Assembly (NCBI GenBank): GCA_033239005.1
Contig: BSQZ01000098.1
Coordinates: 1,243,501 to 1,307,500 of the forward strand
Direction of reading: 5' to 3'
DNA length: 64,000 bases
From: Lamellibrachia satsuma
Taxonomy: Eukaryota > Annelida > Polychaeta > Sabellida > Siboglinidae
Shown: piece by piece, positions 38,465 through 64,000 of the stretch
How positions within the stretch are numbered: position 1 is the stretch's first letter
Layout: each line of letters begins with the position of its first letter
The notes under the pieces: generated by a model
Seen by the model: only the letters and a program-made list of their open reading frames with translations
The model's database searches: none
What the model was told of the DNA's origin: nothing
Position numbers and translations under genes: made by a program

Positions 38465-39610
38465 TTGAGACTTGATTTGAATTTGCATGCGCCCCTATGT
38501 CTGAGGATCTGGAAAGCAAATAAATGGCCCAGAGATTGGTCTCAATCCATGATTATTCCATTCCTGGAAAGGGGAATTTTAAGACTAGTTAAAACTTATA
38601 TAACAATCAGCCTCATCAATCAACGAAGCAATATCATGCTACGAATCATCTTTAATAAGATTTTAACAAGATTTAAAAAAGGCCCAGATGGCAAGTGGAC
38701 AAGGAAGCCATTGGCTTATCGAGAATCCATCAGATTTCATCTACCTGTAACCCCTGTCCTGATATATGTGGCAAACTTGTTTTTAAACATATTCCCGCTA
38801 CTAGCGTTTATACAATTCGTAGATAATTTGTTGTATTTATTTATTTTCATATGTGAGAAAGTGTACTTCGTGATTTCCATTCTACACTGATCATTTACTA
38901 ATTTTACCTCATGCTCAATAGTTCTGCTATTTCTCTTGAGAGAGAAAAACATATTTCTCTAAATATTTACATACCCATTCAATATCTTTAAAACATCAAT
39001 CTGATCTCCTATTAACCTCCTTGTCTCTAGAATTGTTAAACCACATTCTTTCAAGCGTTCTTAATAACTAAGGTCTCTCACTTCTGGAATAATTTTAATT
39101 GCTCTCCTCTTGAATAGACTCAAATGAAAAGCACCACACAAACTGGCCGAAGACCATGTCTTGAATTAGGGCCGTAAGAAGATCTAAGTCTGACCATGTA
39201 AAATATATCTGCTTCACCAAAGACACCTGATCCACAATATCATTGATTTTAGGAATGCGATCGTCCGTATATGGCACGAAGTCTTATGACAAGTAGTGAT
39301 GAACGACAACTCCGACGAATATGTGATGCAAGTTATAGAGGCAGGTTTCGACACCTCAAACAGTGTTATGCTTCTAAACAACCAATTTGGAGAACTTTTC
39401 AGGAAAAATGTACGAATTTGTAAGGGGTGCCCGCTCTCGCATGTTCTCTTCAACATATTCCGCGACGACATCATGCAGAAGACCCCCCAAGCCTTCAACA
39501 CCACCATGTCTATTGGTGTAAGTCGAATAAGTAATTTTAGTTTTCTGAAAGCTATTACCTTTATGACTAGCAGCGAGAATGAACGTCAAGCTGGAAGAAA
39601 ACGATAGAGC
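38465..39610 (+). pseudogene. Decayed non-LTR reverse transcriptase, unit 4 (longest form)
   Basis: The first frame is open for 141 codons (with KWPRDWSQSMIIPF). The second part includes CKGCPLSHVLFNIFRDDIM and continues through SIGVSRISNFSFLKAITF, where the family has its catalytic Tyr/Phe-Ala-Asp-Asp; the aspartates are replaced. Sequence continues beyond the point (about 39595) where units 1-3 are truncated, including a relic AMEIS motif. The nested minus-strand tail at 38750-39120 is present. Confidence 0.78.
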
Positions 39611-40090
39611 TAATGCGATGGAAATCAGCAAAGTATTTGACAACGTTTCCAACCAGAAAACCCCCCATTAATATTATGCTGAACAGCCAGAATCTTTAGG
39701 AAGTAGACTGTTTCAAATACAGTGGGCCTACCTGAAGCAAAGGTGGCATCTCAGCAAAGGAAATCAAAATAAAGATAGTAGTGGATAGGTCTGGTATGCC
39801 AATGCTTAAATATCATCAGGGAGAACAGAGATATCTGCTTTCAAACCGAACTTAATCGCCACAAAGCATTAATAAGCTAAGCATGATCACCCTTGTCATT
39901 TCTAATATCTCAATACAATATAAGTTTCTTCTTAATCTGTTTTTTTTTTATAGATATTCTCTTTTATAGCATATAATTGGTATTCCACAGAATTGGACCG
40001 TGCTACACAAAGGAACAGAATAGCAACAGAAGCGCTCCTTACTATCAGTTGATGGGGGTTTCTTGACTGCGAACAGTAAATGCCCCAGAA
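39610..40090. other. Retrotransposon-derived sequence unique to unit 4
   Basis: Continuation of the decayed plus-strand LINE, lacking in units 1-3. No intact frame; only short relic motifs are readable. Confidence 0.5.
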
Positions 40091-40250
40091 AAGGTGGAGA
40101 CCGTGCCTTCTGGAAAGCGGCCCATGTGCCTTGGAACGATCTCCCTCAGTATACTAGACACTGTAATATCATCTGCATCTAAAACAGTTCTGAATACACA
40201 CCTTTTCAAAACTGCATATATTAAATAGTTGAGGACTCCATCGACAGATA
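40090..40250 (+). pseudogene. LINE ORF2 C-terminal end, unit 4
   Basis: The plus strand reads RAFWKAAHVPWNDLPQYTR, then, after a frameshift, SKTVLNTHLFKTAYIK and a stop. This is the common C-terminal signature of several non-LTR clades. In units 1-3 the corresponding site joins directly to the shared phrase cttctcaaaattgcatatattaa, so the upstream part was deleted in their ancestor. Confidence 0.7.
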
Positions 40251-40464
40251 ACTGTGTTGTAATGTAAAGCGCTTTGAAAAGGCTAACATAACTGAAACAG
40301 CACTATACAAGATTGGCGATGTTCACACAAGTAATGTGGCAGGGATAACGACAACATCGGCCGTAGAAAAGGAATAAATATATACTATGCAGCATTAACT
40401 ATCTTAACTATACTTTAGTATTGGTTATAAAACGAGTACTTGAGTTGTGATCACTGATACGTTG

Positions 40465-40587
40465 TTGCCTATGATTTAGCGGTGGTTTTGGAGGTGTTGG
40501 TTGTGGAGGTTTTGGTTGTGATGGTGGACGTTGTGGCGTTACAGATGTTGTTGGTGGTACCTGTGTCAGTGATGATGGTGTTGGTAA
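40465..40587 (-). CDS. Possible Pro/Thr-rich terminal exon 2, unit 4
   Basis: Counterpart of 7637-7773. The frame reads RPPSQPKPPQPTPPKPPLNH and then stops. Its acceptor side differs (cccaacag) and the phase no longer matches the other copies, so it is weak support for a real exon. Confidence 0.22.
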
Positions 40588-40997
40588 CTGTTGGGATTTC
40601 TCGCATGCATTTGTAGCGATTCTAGTATGTCTTGTAACGATTACCGTGGCAATGTCTCAGTGCGTTCATCGACAAAGTAATTGTGTAAGGTTTGTTTGAC
40701 AAAGTAAATAATCGCACACACACGATCCACCTCATGTTGTGATTTCTTAGATTGTCACGCTAACTCGGAGAGAACAAGTAATCCATCACGTCTTGTGGTG
40801 TACAGGTTGAAAAAACTACATTTCAACTGGGCGGTGTAAATAATATTGTGACTTGTCGAGTACATTTGTAGCGAAGCTGGGATATCAATGATTCAACTAT
40901 TTAGGAGGTATCTAGGAAAAATAACACATTGGTAGGCACTTGGTATTATAGTAGGCAGAGCGTAGTCTCGAAGCGATGATGGTGATGCGCCACGTTG

Positions 40998-43900
40998 TCA
41001 ACTTGTACATTTTTTTGCAGCGTCCAATGTGACAGTGAAGCAGCGTCCACTGTAGCCAAAGCGGACGAACCAGGATGACAGTGGTGCTAGTGCTGCTTTT
41101 TGTTTTCGCCGCATCCTCTTCTCAGCCGCATGCTGGTTTTTATTTTCATCTGCCCTTTCAATGCCTTTGCGTGTTGCCTGACGCCAAGCAGTGCGGTCTT
41201 CGGCCACTGCTTCCCAGCCTTTGGGGCTGATATCACGTACCTTCATGTCGCGATTGCAGGCGTCCTTGAATCTGAGGCCGGGCGTCCCACTGGCCTCGCG
41301 CCACTGGTCAGTTGCCCATAGAGGATGTCTTTCGGCAAGCGGCCGTCCTCCATGCGATGTACATGGCTCAAACAGCGCAGGCGTCTCTGGCTCAGCAGTG
41401 AATACATGCTGCGGATCCTGGCACGGTCCAATATGTCGCTGTAGGGTATACGGTCCTGCCAGGTGATGCCGAGGATACGCTTGAGGCACCGCATGTGGAA
41501 GGTGTTTAGGCGGCGCTCCTGGCACATGTATGTGGTCCACGATTCGCTGCCATAGAGGAGGGTGCACAACACACAGGCCTGGTAGATTCTCATCTTGGTG
41601 TTCTCAGTGAGCATCTTATTTTCCCATACTCTTTTGCTCAGCTTGGCCGTAGTGCATGCGGCTTTTCCGATGCGCCTGTTTATCTCCGTGTCCAGCGAAA
41701 GGTTGTTAGAGATGTTTGACCCGAGGTAGGTGAAGTCTTCTTAGTAGTCAGTCAGGGTGTAGTCATTGATCTTGACGGAGGGGACTTGGCTGGCATCCCG
41801 TGCAATGATGTTCGTCTTCTTCAGGCTGATTGTTAGTCCAAACTCACTGCAGGCATGTGCAAAGCGATCGACCAGCCTCTGAACGGCCTGTCCTGAGTGG
41901 GCAGTGAGCGCTGCATCATCTGCAAACAGCATCTCCCTGACGTATACCTCTGTCACCTTTGTTTTGGCACGCAGACGTGCCAGGTTGAACAGCTTCCCAT
42001 CAGATCTGGTGTGCAGGTAGATACCGTCTGAGGAAGAGTCGAAGGCATATGATTGAAGGAGGGAGAAGAAGATCCCAAACAATGTTGGAGCAAGGACACA
42101 GCCTTGCTTGACACCGCTGCAGACAGGGAAGGGCTCCGATGTCGAACCATCGTACACAACTGTACCCTTCATGTTCTCATGGAAGAAGACCACCATGCTG
42201 CGTACCTTGGGAGGGCATCCGATCTTCTCAAGTATACGGAAGAGTCCCTTCCTGCTGACAAGATCGAAGGCCTTGGTTAAGTCAATGAACGATACGTAGA
42301 GGGGCATTCCCTGTTCTCTGCACTTTTCCTGGAGCTGGCGTACAGAGAAGATCATATCTATGGTGGATCTTCCTTCTCTGAACCCGCACTGGGATTCTGG
42401 GTAGACACGTGAGGCAAGTTTCTGAAGTCTGATTAGTAGGACCCGAGCGTAGGTCTACCCCACAATGCTCAATAATGATTTGCCCCTATAGTTGTTGCAG
42501 TCACTGCGGTCGCATTTGTTTTTTTATACAAGGTGACTATTGTAGCATCGCTCATTTCTTGAGGGAGTGTTCCTTCATTCCAGCAGAGACAGAGCAGTTG
42601 ATGTAGGTGCTGTAGTAAGGCGGGCTTCGCACACTTGATCACTTCTGGCGGTATGCTGTCACATCCTGGTGCCTTGCCGCAAGAGAGGGAGTCAATAGCT
42701 TTGCCCAGGTCCTCGACTGTGGGCTCGTTGTCCAGCTCCTCCATCATAGGCAAGTCCCTGATGGCGTTGAGAACAGCATTAGTAACGACTGTTTCTCGGG
42801 AGTACAATTCTGAATAATGTTCAACCCATCGCTCCATCTGTTTATCCCGGTCTGTGATTATCTCTCCTGATGTGGATTTCAGTGGAGCCATCTTCCTTAC
42901 AGTGGGGCCAATGGCTTTCTTGATGCCACCGTACATGCCACGTACGTTTCCGCAGTCGACTGAGTTTTGGATACTCTCGCACAGTTTCAGCCACTAGTCA
43001 TTTGCACAGCGTCTTGCTGTGCGTTGTGCGATGATCCGTGCAGATCTGAGAGCCGACAGTGTCTTCTCGCATGGATTGTGTTTGTATGCAAGTAGGGCTT
43101 CTCGTTTGGTTTCAATGACGGGTACCATAACATATAGGTTAGCATTGTACCAGTCTTGGTTTGGTCTTTCTCTCTTGCCAAATGCAGTTATCGCTGCATT
43201 GTAGATGGTATTACTGAGGGTGTTCCACCTTGTTGTGGCGTCCTGATCCGGAAGGTCCTGGAGGGACTGCTCAAGGGAGGCTACAAACTGCTCCCGTCGT
43301 TGGGGGTCTGCAGTTCTAGCAACATTGATGCGAGTGCGACCTGTGGGCTTGGAGCGGTGCAGCTTACGCGGAGAGAGTCTCACTTTACTGCACACCATGG
43401 CATGGTCTGTATCACAATCTGCACTGTGGTAGCTACGTGTTGCTAGAACATTGTTCAGAGCAGAGCGTCTGGTGATGACGAGGTCTAGTTGGTGCCATTT
43501 ATGAGACCTTGGATGCTTCCAAGACACTTTTTGCTGATGCTTTGACTGGAAGAAGGTGTTGGTGATGCAAAGACGATGAAATGAGCATAACTCCAATAAT
43601 ATTTGTCCGTTGTCGTTCATCCTCCCAATGCCGTGGTGTCCAATGCAGGACGGCCATGATTGATGATCTGAGCCTACTCTGGCATTAAAGTCGCCAAGAA
43701 GGATGAGCGGCTCAACTTTGGGAATCTTGCCAATCAGGCTGTCAAGCTCATCATAGAAATGGTCCTTGATATCTTCAGAGGCTCCCAATGTAGGGGCGTA
43801 GATGTTGAAGATGTGGGCAAACCCTGCAGCAGTGGTGAGACGGATAGAATGCGCTCAGTGCCACCAGTGGGAGGCTCCACAGTATCAAGGAGAGAGTTCT

Positions 43901-44200
43901 TGACAACAAAACAAACCCCGTACAAGCAGGGTTCCTCGTGCTCCTTCCCTTTACAGAAGAAGGTGAAATTCTCTTCCTTGAGACATCCGCTGGTTTCTGA
44001 TGTTGCTGACATCGAGTCTGGTTAGCTCCCTATCGATAATAGCTGTTTTCCTGCTGTCATTGACCTGTTGCAGGTCATCTGAGATACCGGGACACATGGT
44101 CCGTACATTCCAGCTTGCGAAGCGAAGTGCTTGGTACTTCTTAGTTTTTCGTTGTTTGCCTGGTGCAGTGTTACCATCTGCTTGCTGTGCCTAAACACTA
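40998..44200 (-). pseudogene. Nearly full-length, inactivated APE-type LINE
   Basis: Minus strand, 5' to 3': endonuclease start LRFASWNVRTMCPG (about 44140); endonuclease core with LLGDFNARVGSD (about 43690) and the later DLVITRRSAL and DTDHAMV blocks; linker; reverse transcriptase with CGFRAGRSTI, FIDLTKAFD, SGVKQGCVLAPTLFGIFF and the catalytic REMLFADDAAL (about 41930). The C-terminal part has YGSESWTTY, GITWQDR and GRPLRFKD-like motifs. Stops and frameshifts occur near 44000, 43790, 42960, 42480, 41740 and 41270, so it is dead. The endonuclease resembles that seen in RTE/BovB-type elements and in CFDP2-like annotations, but the clade cannot be fixed by eye. Units 1-3 carry a fragment of this element at the same unit position. 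Confidence 0.9.
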
Positions 44201-44850
44201 AGCTACAAGCACCCATTGAAGCAGGCAGATGTTGGCGAGTCAGCACCTTATTGGCTGGTGGCTGCCCAGCTTAGGCGGGCGGTAGCTGACCAGTGAGACA
44301 CGATGATCTCTCCCACCGTCAGAGACAACCCGTAGCGCCCGTACTCTACGCCAATCGAGTTGGGCTTATCACTCGTAACTGCTGTCTCCCGTGTTAGTTC
44401 CACACTGTGAAGTGAGGCTGGAGTAGCCTCTCCAGGGCGCAAGCCTGGGCAAGAGTGTACGAGATCATGGGTTGCCCAGTCATCAGGATCCCGCTCTCTC
44501 GGCCTTACCGGTGGGATCCAAAGGAAAGCGAAGCATGACGTTTGGCACCAGGAGCTGCCGGAAAAGTGACAACGTGATCACCAGACCGTCTTCGGGGCTC
44601 CACTCCGGATTTGTGTAGGGTTTACTCCCCTAGCCTTCCCCATGAGAGGGTATAGCCGCAAGGCAGCGGAGGTTTGAAATAAGAGTTTACCTTCTCCTAG
44701 ACGGGCGACCAGTCAAGGTTAACGAGCCCCATCTGCCCGAAGCTTCTGGTTTTAAGGCGCCAGATATCCGCCTTTGCCCCTTCTCCTGTCAGTAAAAACA
44801 GTTCTGCCGCAAGAAGGCCAGGAGCTGGACTGGAGGTAACATACACCCAG
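44200..44850 (-). mobile_element. Probable 5' untranslated region of the LINE
   Basis: GC-richer than its surroundings and directly 5' of the endonuclease start on the minus strand. It has no coding frame. The GC jump begins near the element and ends about 44850, where AT-rich sequence resumes. This suggests an element copied close to full length. Confidence 0.55.
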
Positions 44851-44882
44851 AACATTATATAAACATTATATGTTAACGAACA

Positions 44883-45329
44883 TTGACAATGGCCAATGCC
44901 AACTTACCTGCTTACAGTAATGATGATGAACGATTACTTGATAATTCCGATAACAACAACATGACATATAATGCTACTTTAGATTTACCCATATTACATG
45001 ACACACAATCAGATATAAATTTTGAATTCTATGATTACGACGAGTTGTGGCCCAGCGGTGCTTTGTACAATGTTGATCCAGACAATAGCGTTAACCAGAG
45101 ACCGCATACTAATGTCAAATCCGATAGTGACTTTTCACTTATCCAGTTCAATGCTAGAAGCTTAAATAAGAATTTCCAGAAAATTAATGAGTATCTTGAT
45201 GATCTTAAACTATCTTTTGACATAATAACCATTTCGGAGACTTGGGCTGAACCGAACACAACTGGAGACATTTTATTAAATGGATATGTTTTTCACGTCG
45301 ATAGGGCAAATAGAAAAGGAGAAAAGTAG
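44883..45329 (+). pseudogene. 5' part of another LINE ORF2 (endonuclease N-terminal domain), 3'-truncated
   Basis: An open frame of 148 codons from ATG. The first about 80 residues are acidic and low in similarity; then FSLIQFNARSLNKNFQKI, FDIITISETWAEPN and LLNGYVFHVDRANRKG give the start of an APE-type endonuclease domain (catalytic Asn in FNARS, Glu in SETW). The frame stops just where the family normally continues Gly-Gly-Gly-Val. Loss of the 3' part is unusual, because LINE copies are normally 5'-truncated. It belongs to a family different from the minus-strand LINE next to it. Confidence 0.8.
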
Positions 45330-45845
45330 TATATGGGAACATCTGAGAACTCAAGTGAGGAGGAGGGTTTTCATGGCATCTGCATCAGCGCCCCCCCCCC
45401 CGAAGGCTGTCATACATTTGTGACGTCACATCCCCTGACGAGAGTGGCGCCCCCTATTGAATATACTAGAGACTAAATATCTAAAAAATTCGAGGAAACC
45501 CCCTAAAAAAAATTCAGGGATGTATTGCAGGACTGAAGCGGTATAAGCAATATATTTGTGTCGACATAAGACGACATACAATGAAAAGTTCTCGATATAA
45601 TTGAATTAAATGTGTTGTATAGCCTACATGCATGACTACGATTTTCTCGCTGCATGCATGGACATTCGACCGCTAGGGTCACTATCTGCTAGCAGGGTGA
45701 AACGTGGTCGTGTTTCTTTTGTTAGCGTGGTTAGAAATCGACACGACAGCCTCCTATCAAACAAGAGTACGAGCAAATTGTATTAAATATTTAAACATAA
45801 TGACATAGGATAGCATAGTAAAGCATTGTAATATAATTAAATATG
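45330..45845. other. AT-rich unassigned sequence
   Basis: Contains a run of eleven C near 45390. No gene or repeat family recognised. Confidence 0.4.
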
Positions 45846-46285
45846 TTATTTTTAAATATTGACATATAACGAAAATATAAAATAGTAGAATAGTTCAAGG
45901 AACAAACAATGTCATTGTTCGTTCGACGGTGGCATTGAACTCCGACAATATGCATTTAGCTTTAGACTCAATGTGCAGCGCACTTTCTTATTTCGACCGT
46001 ATTTTGTATTGTTCTGCGTGCGACTTACGTCAGCTGCGTGTGCATGTCCTGACACGTTTATAGCATTCGAACGAAGTCACGCACTTCCATATTTGGTATT
46101 GCGGACGGGAGCGATAAACCGCACACATAACAATACCAAATAAGGACATGCATGCATGCAGCTGACGTAAGCCGCACACAGAACAATACCAAATAAGGAC
46201 ATGCAGCTGAAGTCAGCCACACCAGACGCGTCGCGGAAAGTGCACCATCAGCACACTTTCGTTATATGTCAATATTTAAAAATAA
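45846..46285. mobile_element. 440-bp MITE-like element with perfect 29-bp terminal inverted repeats
   Basis: Left end 45846-45874 (ttatttttaaatattgacat, then ataacgaaa) is the exact reverse complement of 46257-46285. Inside, 46005-46050 and 46143-46190 form a second, imperfect inverted repeat of about 46 bp containing cagctgacgtaag. No transposase and no clear target-site duplication. A non-autonomous DNA element or a foldback structure is the likely explanation. Confidence 0.65.
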
Positions 46286-46299
46286 TGCGCTCTTACACT

Positions 46300-46875
46300 T
46301 CACCCATAACTGACACAGTTCACCCATAACTCAGTTTACACATACCTCGTACAGTTTACCAATAACTCCTACAGTTTACTCGTAATTCCTACCATTTATC
46401 CATACCTCCTACAGTTTAACCATAACTCTTACAATTTACCCATACCTCCTACAGTTTATCCAAAATTCCTACAATTTACACATAATTACTACAGTTTATC
46501 TGTAACTGATAGTAGTAGTAGTAGAAGTAGTAGTAGCAATTGTTGTTGTAATAGTAGTAGTAGTAGTAGTTGTTGTTGTTGTTGTAGTAGTAGTTACAAA
46601 TACAACAAGACACTGTCACACACAAATTGTAGACAATAAGGCACTGTCACACACAAATTCTCTTACAGTTTACACATAATTCCTAAAGGTTACCCATAAC
46701 TCCTACAATTCACCCATCACTCCTACACTTTACCCATAACTTCTACAGTTTACCCATAATACCTACAATTTAACCATACCTCCTAACCACAACTCCTACA
46801 GTTTACCTATAACTCTTACAGTTAACCCATAACTCCAAAAGTTTACCCATAACTCCTACAGTTTATCTGTAACTC
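46300..46875. repeat. Degenerate 20-24 bp minisatellite interrupted by TAG/TTG triplets
   Basis: Variants of cccataactcctacagttta recur about 20 times. The array is interrupted at 46508-46605 by (tag)n and (ttg)n triplet runs and two copies of a cactgtcacacacaaatt phrase. Confidence 0.85.
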
Positions 46876-46878
46876 CTA

Positions 46879-47639
<761 letters not shown>

Positions 47640-47640
<1 letters not shown>

Positions 47641-47755
47641 TCACTGTTGTGGTAACGCTCTAATGGTATAATCCAGTCACAACACGCACCACTGTTATGG
47701 TCACGCTCTAATATGTTAGTCCAGTTACAACACGCACCACAGTTATGGTCACGTT

Positions 47756-47762
<7 letters not shown>
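47640..47762. repeat. Short tandem repeat at the nAChR stop codon
   Basis: About three imperfect copies of a 46-54 bp unit (tccagtcacaacacgcacca, then ctgttatggtcacgctctaa). The rightmost unit touches the receptor stop codon at 47756-47758, so the repeat lies in the 3' untranslated region and abuts the last codons. Confidence 0.75.
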
Positions 47763-63395
<15,633 letters not shown>

Positions 63396-63439
63396 CTACA
63401 AGACACGGGGACATTACCACAGGGTCATTGCACGACACA

Positions 63440-64000
63440 ATTGAAAATAAAACTACCTGACATACAAATACTCTTCATGTTGTCAAATAAAAAACAACCG
63501 TATTACGTCCGCAGTGCACGACTAACTCGTGTTTAAGTCTTTATATAATGTGTAACTCCGCAATACTTGGTCAATCTGGTACAATCAGCGGAAAGGAAAT
63601 GGTCGCGTTTCAGGACACGGCTTGCGCAAAGGACACATGTGTTAGAGGTGTGGCTCGTTTATGTCCAACACATTTTCATATACACGATATCAGATATCTG
63701 GAAATTTGGCATAACTTGTCCACGCTGGATTGATACAATTTGTAGATAATTCGTTTCATTAATTTATTTTACATTGATTGGACAGCTAAACCTAATTAAT
63801 GGTAACCGACAGTCAGAAACATGATTTCTGCTCTAGGTCTGGCTGGAGGGTAATGGAACTACCCTCTGAATCACAATCTAACGTTTCTAGGTATTGCACT
63901 ACGGTTAATTAGTTATACAGGTATATGTAGAGTATCTCACACAACTGCAGCGCTCGCCAAGTCTTGAGAGAGGACACAGCTGCCCCCGCTCGCCAAGTCT
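63440..64000. other. Sequence upstream of the identified nAChR exons
   Basis: No signal-peptide exon could be recognised on the minus strand here; it probably lies beyond the window. The phrase cgctcgccaagtct occurs at about 63951 and 63987, possibly the edge of another tandem repeat. Confidence 0.4.

Larger units (their letters stand above)
34190..40908. repeat. Tandem array unit 4, diverged and partial
   Basis: This is the last and most diverged unit. Alignment by eye holds to about 40908 (motif gatatcaatgatt), where a nearly full-length LINE follows. Units 1-3 carry only an internal piece of a related LINE at the same place. Unit 4 lacks about 1.7 kb at 35390, removing the whole coding region of the Cys-rich gene, and about 45 bp near 36880. 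It carries about 600 bp of extra retrotransposon sequence at 39595-40210. Nothing like the 8.95-11.31 kb part of unit 1 follows, so this is the right edge of the array. Confidence 0.9.

Overview
The window is animal nuclear DNA. Introns have GT-AG borders, simple repeats are abundant, and decayed non-LTR retrotransposons lie throughout. One gene is a nicotinic acetylcholine receptor-type subunit and another encodes a secreted, Tyr- and Cys-rich protein with weak CBM14-like spacing. Together these suggest a marine lophotrochozoan, most likely a mollusc. That identification is an inference; no species-diagnostic sequence was recognised.

Region 1 (1 to about 40.9 kb) is a direct tandem array of an 11.3-11.5 kb unit. 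Units begin at 1, 11312, 22846 and 34190, and the array probably continues left of the window. Each of the first three units carries, on the minus strand, a complete-looking gene for a 193-194 residue secreted protein: a signal-peptide exon followed by three single-module exons, all joined in phase 1. A TATA-type promoter and a non-coding first exon lie about 1.35 kb upstream, and a long (CA)n tract sits in the first intron. Unit 4 keeps the promoter and non-coding exon but has lost all coding exons in one deletion of about 1.7 kb. Each unit also holds retrotransposon fragments, two Pro/Thr-rich possible terminal exons, a weakly XK-like membrane ORF (units 1-3) and older internal duplications.

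Region 2 (40.9-47.4 kb) is a transposon-rich boundary. It holds an inactivated, nearly full-length LINE on the minus strand, the 5' part of the endonuclease ORF of a different LINE on the plus strand, a 440-bp element with perfect 29-bp terminal inverted repeats, and degenerate short tandem repeats.

Region 3 (47.7-63.4 kb) is a single minus-strand nAChR-like gene. Nine exons can be assembled, with compatible phases at every junction, into 446 residues running from near the mature N terminus through the Cys loop and four membrane segments to the stop codon; the signal-peptide exon is not seen. Seven of its eight introns contain tandem repeats, about half of the locus in total. In three places the repeat has captured a splice site: an acceptor copied seven times in 54-bp units, a donor copied three times in 36-bp units, and a donor lying exactly at the edge of a 22-bp array. 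The last intron appears to use a GC-AG donor. The long repetitive reading frames in this region are by-products of the tandem repeats and are not genes.
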